From assembly GCF_000022145.1 (NCBI RefSeq), contig NC_011891.1, forward strand, positions 806,001 to 870,000: a stretch of DNA of 64,000 bases, given 5' to 3'. This DNA comes from Anaeromyxobacter dehalogenans 2CP-1. GTDB taxonomy: Bacteria > Myxococcota > Myxococcia > Myxococcales > Anaeromyxobacteraceae. Shown here one piece after another: positions 1 through 11,894 of the stretch (position 1 is the first letter of the stretch; each line of letters begins with the position of its first letter). The notes beneath the pieces are model-generated. The model was not told where the DNA came from, searched no databases, and saw nothing but the letters and a program-made list of their open reading frames with translations. The position numbers and the translations under genes were made by a program.

Positions 1-593
1 TTGCCCGGCACCACCCGCGTGCGTCCCGTGAACGGCTCGGTGACCACGGTATAGACGTTCGAGCGGTCCACCACCGGGACCCAGGCGCGCTGGGCCTGGC
101 CGCCCGGGAAGAAGTACACGTAGGCCAGCCCCTGCTCGATCGCGTCGCGCCGGCCCTCCACGTGGACCGGCCCGAACCCGGTCGAGCCGGGCAGCTTGCG
201 CTCGCCGACGAGGCGGTCCTCGAACTTCCCGAACGTGCTCCGCGCGAGCAGCCGGCGGACCTCCTCGTCCTTCTCGTCCGGGAAGCGCTTCGCCAGCGCC
301 GCGTCATCCTGCGGCCGCGCCGGGTCCGAGATGCCCACCGCCCCGGGCGCGCACTCCGCCCACCAGGTGCGCTGGCCGAGGTCGAGCGCGATCCGGCAGG
401 TGGCGTTCCGCAGCGCGGCGGTGTCGTACAGGGAGCGCATCGCCCCGGACAGCTCGCCCGCCGCCTTGCGCGCGTTCGCGCCGGTGGCCGACTCCGCCGC
501 GGGCACGACCATCGCCGCGAGCAGGCCGATCACGCCGATCACGATCAGCAGCTCGATGAGGGTGAACCCTCGCTGGCGGCGGCGGCGGTCCAA
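1..593 (-). CDS. gspH: Type II secretion pseudopilin GspH (3' end outside window)
   Basis: Minor pseudopilin of the type II secretion system, an inner-membrane protein that joins the pseudopilus tip. The N-terminus has a short basic leader, then the prepilin signature G-FTLIE followed by about 20 hydrophobic residues, so processing by GspO peptidase is expected. An in-frame stop lies a few codons upstream and the only start between it and the signature is TTG at 593. That gives a leader of about eight residues and places the start just after the gspG stop. The rest has Gly/Trp-containing beta-rich character typical of GspH. It follows gspG in the usual gspC-D-E-F-G-H order. The reading frame is open to base 1, so the C-terminus is missing. 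GspI would be the alternative, but position and leader favour GspH. Confidence 0.85.
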   Translation of the reverse strand, partial: MDRRRRQRGFTLIELLIVIGVIGLLAAMVVPAAESATGANARKAAGELSGAMRSLYDTAALRNATCRIALDLGQRTWWAECAPGAVGISDPARPQDDAALAKRFPDEKDEEVRRLLARSTFGKFEDRLVGERKLPGSTGFGPVHVEGRRDAIEQGLAYVYFFPGGQAQRAWVPVVDRSNVYTVVTEPFTGRTRVVPG

Positions 594-603
594 GCGCCCG
601 GGC

Positions 604-1017
604 TCACGGGTTCACGACGTCGGCGTTCTCGCCCTCGCCGCCGGGCTGGCCGTCGGCGCCGTAGCTCTTCACGTCGTAGCCGTCCTGGTGCGTCTGGCCC
701 GGGTACAGGTACACGTACTCCTTGTCCCACGGGTCCTTCAGCGTGCCGTCCTTGTTCGCCTTGAGGATGTTCTCCTTGATGAGGATCCCCAGGCCCTCCT
801 CGGTGGTCGGGTAGCGGCCCTTCAGCACCTTGAACGTGTCCACGCCGTCCGCGATCTTGCGGACGTCGTTCTTGGCGGTGTCCACGCGGGCCTTGGACAT
901 CTGGCCGACCACGTTCACGGCCACCGCGGAGGCGATGAGGCCGAGGATCACGATCACCACCATGATCTCGATGAGGGTCATGCCGCGCTGTGCGCGGCGC
1001 CGGTTGCGGGCGTGCAT
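604..1017 (-). CDS. gspG: Type II secretion major pseudopilin GspG
   Basis: Major pseudopilin that polymerises into the T2SS pseudopilus. The protein has 137 residues, the usual GspG size. A basic leader of about 12 residues ends in Gly, followed by MTLIEIMVVIVILGLIA, so the residue after the cleavage site is Met where Phe is usual. The C-terminal half carries the GspG hallmarks: RYPTTEEGL, then a DPW motif and a Gly/Asp-rich loop (YGADGQPGGEGENAD) matching the calcium-binding loop of the family. ATG at 1017 lies just upstream of the gspF stop region and is the only sensible start ahead of the leader. Translation is probably coupled to gspF and gspH. Confidence 0.95.
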   Translation of the reverse strand: MHARNRRRAQRGMTLIEIMVVIVILGLIASAVAVNVVGQMSKARVDTAKNDVRKIADGVDTFKVLKGRYPTTEEGLGILIKENILKANKDGTLKDPWDKEYVYLYPGQTHQDGYDVKSYGADGQPGGEGENADVVNP

Positions 1018-1019
1018 CT

Positions 1020-2249
1020 CTAGCCTCCTGCGAGGTTGTTGATCTGGAGGATGGGAAGAAGGACGGAGAACACGATGAAGGCGACCACCACGCCCATGGC
1101 GACGATCATGAGCGGCTCGAGCAGCGAGGTGAGCGCGCTCACCGTCGTCTCGACCTGGTCCTCGTACGCCTTGGCGACGTTGCCGAGCATCTCCTCGAGC
1201 GCGCCGGAGCGCTCGCCGATCGCCACCATGTGGTAGACGAGCGGCGGGAACTCGCCCGAGCGCTTCAGCGGGGCGGCGATGGACTCGCCCTCCCGGATCG
1301 CGTCCCGGGCCTGGTCGATCACGTCGGCGAGGCGCGTGTTGCCGACGATGTTCTTCACGATCTCCATGGCGGTGAGCAGCGGGACGCCGCTGCGGAGCAG
1401 CGTGGAGAGCGTGCGGGCGAAGCGGCTGATGGCGATCTGCCGCGTCAGCGGCCCGAAGATCCAGAAGCGCAGCGCCGCGCGATCCCAGGCGGCGCGCCCC
1501 GCCGGCGTCCGCCGCCACCGCACGAAGCCCCAGATCGAGAGCACGACGAGCGCGAGCAGGAGCCACCAGTAGTCGGCGACGAAGTGCGAGGCGGCGATGA
1601 GCGCCCGGGTGTTCCAGGGGAGCTGCGCCTTCGTGTCCTCGAAGATCTTCGTGATCTTCGGGATCACCACGGTGAACAGCACCCCCAGGATGACCGAGCC
1701 GATCACCATCATCGCGGCCGGGTAGGCCATCGTGCCCATGATCTTCGAGCGCAGCCGGGCCTGGCTCTCGGTGAAGTCGGCCAGCCGGACCAGCACCACC
1801 TCGAGCGCGCCGGAGTGCTCGCCGGCGCGGATCATGTTCACGTACAGCGTCGAGAACACGCGCGGGTGGGCGGCGAGCGCGTCGGCCAGCGCCGCGCCCT
1901 CGTTCACGCGCTGCTTCACGTCGCCGAGCACGCGCTTCAGCCGCTCGTGCTCGACCTGGTCCACCAGCGCGGTGAGCGCCTCGACGAGCGGGATGCCCGC
2001 GCCCACCAGCACCGACAGCTGGCGGGTGGCGATGGCGAGGTTCACCGGGCCGACGCGGCCCACCATCCAGCGGCGCACGCTCACCTCGCGCGCCTGCTGG
2101 GCCTTCACCTGCTGCTCGCCCAGCACCTCGGTGAGGAACACGCCGTCGCGGCGGAGCACGCTGCGCAGCGCCTTCGGCGAGTCCGCCTCGCGCAGGCCCT
2201 GGATCGCCTTGCCCTGGGCGTCGTACGCCTTGTACTCGAAGACCGGCAT
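1020..2249 (-). CDS. gspF: Type II secretion inner-membrane platform protein GspF
   Basis: Polytopic inner-membrane platform protein of the T2SS, which couples the GspE ATPase to pseudopilus assembly. At 409 residues it is the usual length. Two homologous T2SSF domains are visible, about residues 70-195 and 270-395, each followed by hydrophobic segments (around 170-190, 220-245 and 375-400). The N-terminal MPVFEYKAYDAQGK is characteristic of the family. It sits between gspE and gspG, with only a couple of bases between its stop and the gspG start. Confidence 0.96.
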   Translation of the reverse strand: MPVFEYKAYDAQGKAIQGLREADSPKALRSVLRRDGVFLTEVLGEQQVKAQQAREVSVRRWMVGRVGPVNLAIATRQLSVLVGAGIPLVEALTALVDQVEHERLKRVLGDVKQRVNEGAALADALAAHPRVFSTLYVNMIRAGEHSGALEVVLVRLADFTESQARLRSKIMGTMAYPAAMMVIGSVILGVLFTVVIPKITKIFEDTKAQLPWNTRALIAASHFVADYWWLLLALVVLSIWGFVRWRRTPAGRAAWDRAALRFWIFGPLTRQIAISRFARTLSTLLRSGVPLLTAMEIVKNIVGNTRLADVIDQARDAIREGESIAAPLKRSGEFPPLVYHMVAIGERSGALEEMLGNVAKAYEDQVETTVSALTSLLEPLMIVAMGVVVAFIVFSVLLPILQINNLAGG

Positions 2250-2280
2250 CAGGGGGCTCCGTGGGCGCGCGGCGCGCCGC

Positions 2281-4080
<1,800 letters not shown>

Positions 4081-4113
4081 GAGGATCCCGTGAAACGGAC
4101 GGTCCGCCCCCGC

Positions 4114-6822
4114 TCATTCCTGCGGTGGGGTCCCTCCGGGCGCGGCCGGCTCCGCGGCGGGCGGCGGCTGCTGCGGCGAGAGCCGCTCCACCGGCTCGGG
4201 CGTGCCCTCGGGCGGCGGCGCCGCGTCCGGCGCGGCCTCCGGCTCGGGCGCGGGCGCGGGCGAGGTCGGGCGCGGCACCGGGACCACGGTGGTCGGCGGC
4301 GGGCCGCCGGCGGGGGGAGCGGACAGGTACTCGCCCGGCGCGCCGTCGCCGCCGTTCTCGATCCGCGAGGTCTCCTGGCTCACGCCCCGGCGCAGGCGCG
4401 AGTACGGGCCGGTCTTGCGGCTGAAGTCCACGTCCACGTCGTAGCGCGGCTGCCGCCCGTAGAACTGCTCGATGAACTGCTGCTGCTCCTCGCGCTTCTT
4501 CTCGTAGATGCGCCGGTAGTCCGCCTCGTCGCGGATGATGTACGGCGTGAGGAAGAGCAGCAGGTTCACCTTCTGCTTGGTCGTGGTGGTGTCGCGGAAC
4601 AGCCAGCCGAGGATGGGCAGGCTGCCGAGGAACGGGATCTTGGACACGCTGCGGATGGCGCGGTCCTGGATGAGCCCGCCGATGACGATGGTGCTCTGGT
4701 CGCGCGCCACGATCTGCGTCTTCACGCTGCGCTTGGCGGTGGTCGGGCCGAGCTGCGGGTCCTTCTCCGCGATCTCCTCGGTCTGCTCCTCGATGGTGAG
4801 CCGGATGTTCCCGCCCTCGTTGATCTGCGGCTTGATCTTGAGCTTCAGCTCCACGTTCTGCCGCTGGATGGGCGCGTAGAGCGAGCCCAGGCCCTGGGTG
4901 CCGAGCGCGGAGCCGACGGTGCTGCTGGCGCCGGTGCCGGAGCCGGAGAGCAGGTTGGACAGCCCGGAGGGCGCGTAGCCGGACTGGAACGGCACGTTCT
5001 GGCCCACCGTGATCTCCGACTCCTCGTTGTCGGTGGCGAGCAGGTGCGGCGTGGAGAGCACGTTCACGTCGGAGTTGGACTGCAGCGCCTGGATGAGCAG
5101 GCCGAGGCTGGGGATGTTGCCGAAGCCGAGGTCCTTCAGCTCCGCGGAGATCGGGCCGGTGTAGCCGGTGAGGAACCCGCCCAGCGCGATCGCGCTCGAC
5201 ATGTCGAGCGAGTTGACGCGCCCGGTCTGCGACGAGAGCGGGATGACGCCGGTGTCCCCCTTGTACTTGTAGGGGATCGCGCCGTGCGCGCTGACGCCGA
5301 GCTCCATGGAGTTCTTGAGGTTCACCTCCATGATCACCGCCTCGACGAACACCTGGCGCCGCGGCCGGTCGAGCTTCTCGACCAGCCGCTGGACCGCGGA
5401 GAAGTCGGCCCCGCTCGCCTGCACGAGCAGCGCGTTCTGCGTCTTGTCGGCGGTGATCTTCACCTCGCCCGAGAACAGCTCGGCGGTGACGTCGCCGGCC
5501 GGGGCGGGCGCCGCCGCGGCGGCGGGGGGCGCCCCGGGCATGCCCACCGGTCGCGCGGCCGGCTGCGTCGGCGCGCCGGGCGTGGGGGTGCGCTTGGCCT
5601 GGCCCTGCGCCAGGTTCGACAGCGTGGTGGCGAGCTCCTCCGCGTTCGCGTTCTTGAGGAACAGGACGTGGACGCCGCCGTCGGCGCTGGTGGGCACGTC
5701 GAGCTGCTGCACCAGCTCCATGATCTGCTGGAAGCTCTTCTCGTCCGCGATGACGATGAGCTTGTTGGTGCGGTCGTCGGGGAGGACCTTGTAGACCGAG
5801 ACCTCGACCGAGCCGCCCGCGGGCTGGGTGGTGGGGACGCCGGGCCGCGCCGGGCCGCTGGAGATCCGCGCCGGGCGCGGGCTCCGCCCGCCCTGCGCCT
5901 GGAAGATCTGGTTCACCTTGTCGGCGAGGTCCTTGGCGGACGCGTAGCGCACCTGGACGATGCGGACCAGGTCGCCGCCGCCGACCTTGTCGATCGCCTC
6001 GATCATCTTCTCGATGCGGCGGATGTTGAGGCCGGTGTCGGTGATGACCAGCGTCGAGGGGGGGATGGACTGGATGTCCGCGCCCTGCGGCGAGATGAAG
6101 TTGCCCATCACGCCGCGGAGCTGGTCGGCGTCGGCGTACTGCAGGCGGATCACCTTGGTGATGACCTGCTCGCTCGCCGGCGTGCCGCTCTCCGGGTCGG
6201 TGTACGTCGGGATGGGCATCTTCTTGCTGTCGGCGGCGCGGCCCAGGCGCCAGTACCGGCCCGTCGGATACACCGTGATGTTGTTCGCGTTCAGCGCGGC
6301 CAGGAACGCGGCGTACGCCTCCTCCGCGGTGACCGGCGTCTTGGAGAGCAGCGTGATCTTCCCGCGCGCCACGTCCTCCGTGTAGATGAAGTTCCGGCAG
6401 GTCCAGCGGCTCGCCTGCTCGAGCACGTCCACCACCTCGGCCCGGTTGAACGTCAGCATGAAGCGCCCCTGCATCGGGACGCACCTGCCGTTCGCCGGCT
6501 GCAGCGTGGTCTCGGCCTCGCCGCCGCCGCCCCGCGCGGGCGCGGGGGGGGGCGTGGCCGCGCCGCCGGGGCGCGGGGCCGGGGAGGTGGGCCGCGCCGC
6601 GGGCGGCCGCGCGCCGTTCTGCTGGATCGGGGCCACGCCGCCCGGACCGATGGAGGTCCCCGGGGGCGGCGGCGTGGTGGGGATGCCGGTCGGCGGCGAG
6701 GTGGGCCGGGTGGTGGGCGGGCGCTGCCGCGCCGGCGACTCGGGGTCGTCGGTCGGGCGCAGCGGGACCTGCGCGGCGGCGAGCACCGGGACGAGCAACG
6801 TCGTGGCAAGGAGCTTCTTCAT
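4114..6822 (-). CDS. gspD: Type II secretion outer-membrane secretin GspD
   Basis: Secretin forming the outer-membrane channel of the T2SS. It has 902 residues, longer than the usual 650-700 because of Pro/Thr-rich stretches. A signal peptide is followed by about 90 residues rich in P and T, then the N0 domain (RFMLTFNRAEVVDVLEQ, from about 120) and N1-N3 ring domains with a Pro/Ala-rich insertion in the last. The C-terminal secretin core shows VPFQSGYA near the gate and the family block ending in VIGGLI..., followed by TTTKQKVNLLLFLTPYII. A further Pro-rich tail of about 80 residues ends the protein. The low-complexity tails may span periplasm or bind pilotin. Confidence 0.96.
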   Translation of the reverse strand: MKKLLATTLLVPVLAAAQVPLRPTDDPESPARQRPPTTRPTSPPTGIPTTPPPPGTSIGPGGVAPIQQNGARPPAARPTSPAPRPGGAATPPPAPARGGGGEAETTLQPANGRCVPMQGRFMLTFNRAEVVDVLEQASRWTCRNFIYTEDVARGKITLLSKTPVTAEEAYAAFLAALNANNITVYPTGRYWRLGRAADSKKMPIPTYTDPESGTPASEQVITKVIRLQYADADQLRGVMGNFISPQGADIQSIPPSTLVITDTGLNIRRIEKMIEAIDKVGGGDLVRIVQVRYASAKDLADKVNQIFQAQGGRSPRPARISSGPARPGVPTTQPAGGSVEVSVYKVLPDDRTNKLIVIADEKSFQQIMELVQQLDVPTSADGGVHVLFLKNANAEELATTLSNLAQGQAKRTPTPGAPTQPAARPVGMPGAPPAAAAAPAPAGDVTAELFSGEVKITADKTQNALLVQASGADFSAVQRLVEKLDRPRRQVFVEAVIMEVNLKNSMELGVSAHGAIPYKYKGDTGVIPLSSQTGRVNSLDMSSAIALGGFLTGYTGPISAELKDLGFGNIPSLGLLIQALQSNSDVNVLSTPHLLATDNEESEITVGQNVPFQSGYAPSGLSNLLSGSGTGASSTVGSALGTQGLGSLYAPIQRQNVELKLKIKPQINEGGNIRLTIEEQTEEIAEKDPQLGPTTAKRSVKTQIVARDQSTIVIGGLIQDRAIRSVSKIPFLGSLPILGWLFRDTTTTKQKVNLLLFLTPYIIRDEADYRRIYEKKREEQQQFIEQFYGRQPRYDVDVDFSRKTGPYSRLRRGVSQETSRIENGGDGAPGEYLSAPPAGGPPPTTVVPVPRPTSPAPAPEPEAAPDAAPPPEGTPEPVERLSPQQPPPAAEPAAPGGTPPQE

Positions 6823-6841
6823 GGCGTTCCCTCGGCCGGGA

Positions 6842-7825
6842 TCACGGGCCGGTGATGTTGTACTCCTTGCGGATCGGCTGCCCCTGCCGCTCGAGCTCGA
6901 TGGTCACGTGCCCGGAGTCGCGCAGCTTCTGGTACAGCTCGAGCGCCTTCTCGGGCGAGTTGAGCTCGTACCCGTTCACGCGCTGGATGACGTCGCCGTT
7001 CTCGATGCCGATCGAGGCGTAGAGCGAGCCCGGCTGGATCGAGAACAGCTTGAACCCGTTCGCCACGCCGTTCTTGAACGACGGGACGATCCGGGCCTGG
7101 GTGGAGATGGCGCTCAGGTTGTTGAGCGTGCCGTCGATGACCTTGCGGTCGATCTCGTACTTGTCCTTCGAGACCGCGCGGACGCCCTCCATCGGCCCGG
7201 GGGCGCCGGGGCGCGGGCTGGGCCGCGGGACCGACGCGTAGCCGAGGTTGGTGCCGGCGTCCGGCGCCTCGCTGCCGCCTCCCTCGAAGTCCAGGTACTC
7301 CTTCGTGCCGCGGTTGCACAGCACGGCGATCACCTTGAACGCGTTCCCGGTGACGTCGCCGCCGGCGCGGACGCGCTCGAGGCCGAGCAGCTGGGCGCCC
7401 TGGATCCGGTCGCCCACCCCGAGCACGACCGTCTCGCGCGTGGAGAGGTCCGAGATGGTCGCGAGCGAGAAGCGCGGCTGCTCGGCGACGACGCCGGCCA
7501 CCAGCGCGAGCCGCAGGTCGGAGCGGGTCGGCTCCGCGCGGGGATCGGCGCAGTTCTGCGGGCGGGCGGGCGCCGCGGGCGTCCCCTCGGTGGACTGCTG
7601 CGGCGGCTCCCGTCCGATGAGGTGGTACAGCCGCGCCTCGTCGATGGAGGCGGGCAGCACGGGCCGCACGGGCGCGGGAGGCGGCAGCGCGAGCTCCGCC
7701 TGCGGGCGCGGCCGGATCACCGCGCCGACGAGCGTGTTGACGGTCTTCGCCGTGAGCCAGGCCGCCGCGAACAGCAGCGCGAGGTTCGCGGTCCAGGCGT
7801 ACTTGCGGAAGAAGAGGTCGAGCAT
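6842..7825 (-). CDS. gspC: Type II secretion inner-membrane protein GspC
   Basis: Bitopic inner-membrane protein linking the T2SS platform to the secretin. The 327 residues have a short cytoplasmic N-terminus, one transmembrane helix (about residues 12-30), a Pro-rich stretch, the periplasmic homology region and a C-terminal PDZ domain (about 235-315, with GSLYASIGIENGDVI). An upstream extension of the frame exists, but ATG at 7825 gives the family N-terminus (MLDLFFRKYAW) and lies about 13 bases after the predicted sigma-54 transcription start. The leader is therefore very short with no clear Shine-Dalgarno. First gene of the gsp operon. Confidence 0.92.
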   Translation of the reverse strand: MLDLFFRKYAWTANLALLFAAAWLTAKTVNTLVGAVIRPRPQAELALPPPAPVRPVLPASIDEARLYHLIGREPPQQSTEGTPAAPARPQNCADPRAEPTRSDLRLALVAGVVAEQPRFSLATISDLSTRETVVLGVGDRIQGAQLLGLERVRAGGDVTGNAFKVIAVLCNRGTKEYLDFEGGGSEAPDAGTNLGYASVPRPSPRPGAPGPMEGVRAVSKDKYEIDRKVIDGTLNNLSAISTQARIVPSFKNGVANGFKLFSIQPGSLYASIGIENGDVIQRVNGYELNSPEKALELYQKLRDSGHVTIELERQGQPIRKEYNITGP

Positions 7826-7849
7826 GGGAGCGGCCAGGGGCCGGGATGA

Positions 7850-7864
7850 GCAACCGTCGTGCCA
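7850..7864 (-). promoter_or_regulatory. Sigma-54 (RpoN) promoter of the gsp operon
   Basis: Read on the minus strand the site is TGGCACG-ACGG-TTGC, an essentially perfect -24/-12 element: GG and GC separated by exactly 10 bases, with the preferred CACG and TTGC. The -12 GC falls at 7851-7850, so transcription should start near 7838, just ahead of the gspC ATG at 7825. Sigma-54 promoters need an AAA+ activator, and one is encoded directly upstream. Confidence 0.85.
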
Positions 7865-7956
7865 CGGAGACGGGCCCTGGCCGATGCACAACATGCCGTC
7901 ACTACATGCAAATCCCGGCCGGTGCGCCCGCCCGAGGGGAGCGTGGGCCACCGCGC

Positions 7957-7969
7957 TGCCAATTTGGCA
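7957..7969. promoter_or_regulatory. Promoter-proximal activator dyad (UAS A)
   Basis: Perfect 6-1-6 dyad TGCCAA-T-TTGGCA in an otherwise GC-rich intergenic stretch. Its centre is about 125 bases upstream of the predicted gspC transcription start. A second, nearly identical dyad lies 40 bases further upstream. Paired dyads at this distance are typical enhancer sites for NtrC-family activators. That this particular regulator binds here is an inference. Confidence 0.65.
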
Positions 7970-7996
7970 AGGCCGCCCCGGCGCGCCCCGCGTCGC

Positions 7997-8009
7997 CGCC
8001 AAATTGGCA
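7997..8009. promoter_or_regulatory. Promoter-distal activator dyad (UAS B)
   Basis: CGCCAA-A-TTGGCA matches the 6-1-6 dyad of UAS A in 11 of 12 half-site positions. Centre-to-centre spacing of the two is 40 bases, close to four helical turns, so both could be bound on one face of the helix. It starts directly after the stop codon of the regulator gene. The two sites can also pair with each other (12 bp) in RNA, so a terminator role is a weaker alternative. Confidence 0.6.
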
Positions 8010-8011
8010 GG

Positions 8012-9436
<1,425 letters not shown>

Positions 9437-9472
9437 GACCGGGAGGATATACCGTCCCGCGCCACCCGGGCG

Positions 9473-9676
9473 TCAGCCGCCGCCGGCGGGCGGCGGGGAA
9501 GGGGGCGTCGCGCCCGGCGCGGTGCGGGCCACCGGCGGGGTGCCGAGCGCAGCGCGGATCTCCGCGGCGAAGAGCGCCACCGCGCCGGCGGCCAGGATCG
9601 CGAGCGCGGCCACCAGCAGCAGGTACTCGGTGAGCCCCTGCCGCGACGGTCTGGAGCGGTGCGCCGGCTCGGCCAT
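9473..9676 (-). CDS. Small Flp-like (type IVb) pilin candidate
   Basis: A 67-residue protein with a basic N-terminal stretch (RSRPSRQG), then LTEY followed by about 22 hydrophobic residues (LLLVAALAILAAGAVALFAAEI) and a short Pro/Thr-rich tail. The QG-xTEY plus hydrophobic helix pattern resembles small Flp-like proteins that are processed by prepilin peptidase. It stands alone, with no tad/cpa assembly genes beside it. It is 36 bases upstream of the NtrC-type regulator on the same strand and might be co-transcribed. It could equally be a small single-span membrane protein of unknown role. Confidence 0.6.
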   Translation of the reverse strand: MAEPAHRSRPSRQGLTEYLLLVAALAILAAGAVALFAAEIRAALGTPPVARTAPGATPPSPPPAGGG

Positions 9677-9771
9677 GGTCCGACCTGTAGATCGCGCGCG
9701 CCGCCCCGGCAAGCGCCCGCCCGCCGCGGGGGCGAGCGCCGCCAGGAGGAGGACGGCCCCGGATACGCGAA

Positions 9772-9795
9772 GAGCGGCGCCGGACGGCGCCGCTC
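9772..9795. terminator. Hairpin terminator downstream of rpmE
   Basis: Perfect 10-bp stem GAGCGGCGCC/GGCGCCGCTC around a 4-base loop, about 28 bases past the rpmE stop. The following minus-strand bases are TTCGCGT, only weakly U-rich, as is common in such GC-rich genomes. It would separate rpmE from the downstream small gene. Confidence 0.6.
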
Positions 9796-9822
9796 CTCGG
9801 GACCTGAGGGATCGCTCGAGCG

Positions 9823-10185
9823 CTACTCGGGCTTCGCCTCGGCGGGCGCCTCGGCGGCCGGGGCGGCCTCGGGCTTCTTGCTGCTCTTGCCGGCCTTGGC
9901 GCGCTTGGCGGCGCGGTTCTCCTTGGCCTCGACCTTCTTCGCCGGCTCGGCGGCGGGCGCCTTCTTGGCGGGCTCGGCCTTGGCCGGGGTGGCGGCGTAG
10001 CGCGTCTTGAAGCGCTCGATGCGGCCCGCCGTGTCCATGATCTTCTGCTTGCCCGTGAAGAACGGGTGGCAGCTGGCGCAAATCTCGATGTGGAAGTCGC
10101 CGCGGACGGAGCGGGTCTCGATGACGTTCCCGCAGGCGCAGACGACCTTCGTCGCCTTGTAGTCGGGGTGGATGCCTTCCTTCAT
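9823..10185 (-). CDS. rpmE: 50S ribosomal protein L31 with basic Ala/Lys tail
   Basis: Ribosomal protein L31 of the zinc-binding (C+) type: CACG near residue 16 and CASC near residue 37 supply four cysteines. The body [10 protein letters not shown]... through the PFFTGKQK and RIERFKTRY motifs covers about 70 residues. About 50 further residues follow, rich in Ala, Lys, Pro and Glu ([12 protein letters not shown] and similar). Ordinary L31 is about 70 residues, so the tail is extra. The gene has its own sigma-70-like promoter and a hairpin terminator. Its neighbour upstream is rho. Confidence 0.95.
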   Translation of the reverse strand: MKEGIHPDYKATKVVCACGNVIETRSVRGDFHIEICASCHPFFTGKQKIMDTAGRIERFKTRYAATPAKAEPAKKAPAAEPAKKVEAKENRAAKRAKAGKSSKKPEAAPAAEAPAEAKPE

Positions 10186-10251
10186 GCTCGCCTCTGGGCC
10201 GCTTGCATGCCGTCGATCGGCGATGGTCCGGGCCCGGTTGTGGAACGGCGG

Positions 10252-10280
10252 GATCTAGTCGGATCGCGGGGATAGGTCAA
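10252..10280 (-). promoter_or_regulatory. rpmE: Sigma-70-type promoter of rpmE
   Basis: On the minus strand TTGACC (10280-10275), a 17-base spacer and TAGATC (10257-10252). Transcription would start near 10245, giving a leader of about 60 bases before the rpmE ATG. It lies within the rho-rpmE spacer, so rpmE can be expressed apart from rho. Confidence 0.6.
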
Positions 10281-10327
10281 GCGGAGCGCGCCGCGGGCGG
10301 GGACTCCCCCCTGCGGGCGAGCCGCCG

Positions 10328-11641
10328 CTACTTGCCGCCGCCGACCATCATCTTGAAGAACTCGTCGTGGTTCTTCACCTGGCGGAACTTGTCCAGGATG
10401 AACTTCATCGCCTCGACGTTGTCGAGGCCGTTCAGGATGGTCTGGCGCAGGATGTAGATCTTGGAGAGCCAGTCGGCCGCGAGGAGCAGCTCCTCCTTGC
10501 GCGTGCCGCTCTTCCCGATGTCCATGCAGGGGAAGATGCGCTTCTCCATCAGCTTGCGGTCGAGCACGATCTCGGAGTTCCCGGTGCCCTTGAACTCCTC
10601 GAAGATCACCTCGTCCATGCGGCTGCCGGTGTCCACCAGCGCGGTGCCGATGATGGTGAGCGAGCCGCCCTCCTCGATGTTGCGGGCCGCGCCGAAGAAG
10701 CGCTTCGGCTTGTGCAGCGCGTTCGAGTCCACGCCGCCGGAGAGGATCTTCCCGGAGGGCGGCACGGTCGAGTTGTAGGCGCGCGCGAGGCGGGTGATCG
10801 AGTCGAGCAGGATCACCACGTCCTTCTTGTGCTCGACCAGCCGCCGGGCCTTCTCGATCACCATCTCCGCGACCTGCACGTGGCGGGTGGCGGGCTCGTC
10901 GAAGGTGGAGGCGACCACCTCGCCCCGCACCGTCCGCTCCATGTCGGTGACCTCCTCGGGCCGCTCGTCGATGAGCAGCACGATGAGGGTGCACTCGGGG
11001 TGGTTGGTGGTGACGGCGTGCGCGATGTTCTGCAGGAGCACCGTCTTGCCGGCGCGCGGCGGCGACACGATCAGGCAGCGCTGCCCCTTGCCGATGGGCG
11101 CGAACAGGTCCACCACCCGCGTGGTCATCTCGGCGGGATCGTGCTCGAGCGTCAGGCGCTGCGTCGGGTAGAGCGGGGTCAGGTTGTCGAAGAGGACCTT
11201 GGCCTGGTTCTCCTCGGGCGGCTCGCCGTTGATGGTGTCGACCTTGAGCAGCGCGAAGTAGCGCTCGCCTTCCTTGGGCTGGCGCACCGTGCCGCGCACC
11301 GTGTCGCCGGTGCGCAGGTTGAAGCGGCGGATCTGCGAGGGCGAGACGTAGATGTCGTCCGGGCCCGGCAGGTAGGAGAAGTCCGGGCTGCGCAGGAAGC
11401 CGAAGCCGTCGGGCAGCACCTCCAGCGTGCCCTCGCCGCCGACCTCCATCTCCTCCTTGGCCGCCTCCGCCGCCTTCGACTGCGCCTGGAGGATCGCGAA
11501 GATGAGGTCCTGCTTCTTGAGCGCGCCGGCGGCCTCGACGTTGAGGTCGCGCGCCAGCTTGGCGAGCTCCGCGACCTTCATGTGCTTGAGCTCGGTGAGG
11601 CTGGACGTGCTCGACGTGGAGGTCGGTGCGGCTGCGGGCAT
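10328..11641 (-). CDS. rho: Transcription termination factor Rho
   Basis: Hexameric RNA helicase that terminates transcription. The 437 residues comprise a Rho_N helical domain ([21 protein letters not shown], 15-60), the cold-shock-like RNA-binding domain (about 70-145, [22 protein letters not shown]), and the RecA-like ATPase with Walker A SPPRAGKT at 193-200. The core is closely conserved, including [13 protein letters not shown] and the secondary RNA-binding region near [17 protein letters not shown] short Ser/Thr/Ala-rich N-terminal extension precedes Rho_N. A good sigma-70 promoter lies about 90 bases upstream. Confidence 0.98.
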   Translation of the reverse strand: MPAAAPTSTSSTSSLTELKHMKVAELAKLARDLNVEAAGALKKQDLIFAILQAQSKAAEAAKEEMEVGGEGTLEVLPDGFGFLRSPDFSYLPGPDDIYVSPSQIRRFNLRTGDTVRGTVRQPKEGERYFALLKVDTINGEPPEENQAKVLFDNLTPLYPTQRLTLEHDPAEMTTRVVDLFAPIGKGQRCLIVSPPRAGKTVLLQNIAHAVTTNHPECTLIVLLIDERPEEVTDMERTVRGEVVASTFDEPATRHVQVAEMVIEKARRLVEHKKDVVILLDSITRLARAYNSTVPPSGKILSGGVDSNALHKPKRFFGAARNIEEGGSLTIIGTALVDTGSRMDEVIFEEFKGTGNSEIVLDRKLMEKRIFPCMDIGKSGTRKEELLLAADWLSKIYILRQTILNGLDNVEAMKFILDKFRQVKNHDEFFKMMVGGGK

Positions 11642-11735
11642 GTCGGTTCTCGGGGAGCTGGGCCGCGCGCTGCGGAGCGTGCGTGGCCGGCGGAGGCTGC
11701 GGGCGGTCTCTGGGCGAGGCCTAGGAGAGGCGGCA

Positions 11736-11764
11736 AACGTATGCGGTCGGTTTCAGGGTGTCAA
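11736..11764 (-). promoter_or_regulatory. rho: Sigma-70-type promoter of rho
   Basis: Minus-strand consensus -35 TTGACA (11764-11759), a 17-base spacer and TACGTT (11741-11736). The predicted start near 11729 leaves a leader of about 88 bases. Rho leaders are often sites of autoregulation, but no specific element is visible here. The rest of the spacer to 11894, shared with the divergent gene, shows no other feature. Confidence 0.7.
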
Positions 11765-11894
11765 CGCCGCACACCCGCGCCTTCGTCGCACCTCCCGTGT
11801 GCCATGAACGCGGGGGCCAGCGCTCGATGAGGTGAGATGCCCCGGCGGGTTAACATCCCCCCGGTCCGCGCAGGGCCATCCGAGAAAGAGATCG

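Noticed and set aside
7949-7964. A second sigma-54-like promoter inside UAS A (TGGCA with GG-N10-GC spacing)
   Set aside because: The -12 part is TGGC rather than TTGC and the site is too far from gspC; the 7850-7864 site is much better.
7957-8009. The two dyads as one terminator (12-bp inverted repeat with about 30-base loop)
   Set aside because: Each half is itself a palindrome, the loop is long, and no U-run follows; enhancer sites fit better, though termination is not excluded.
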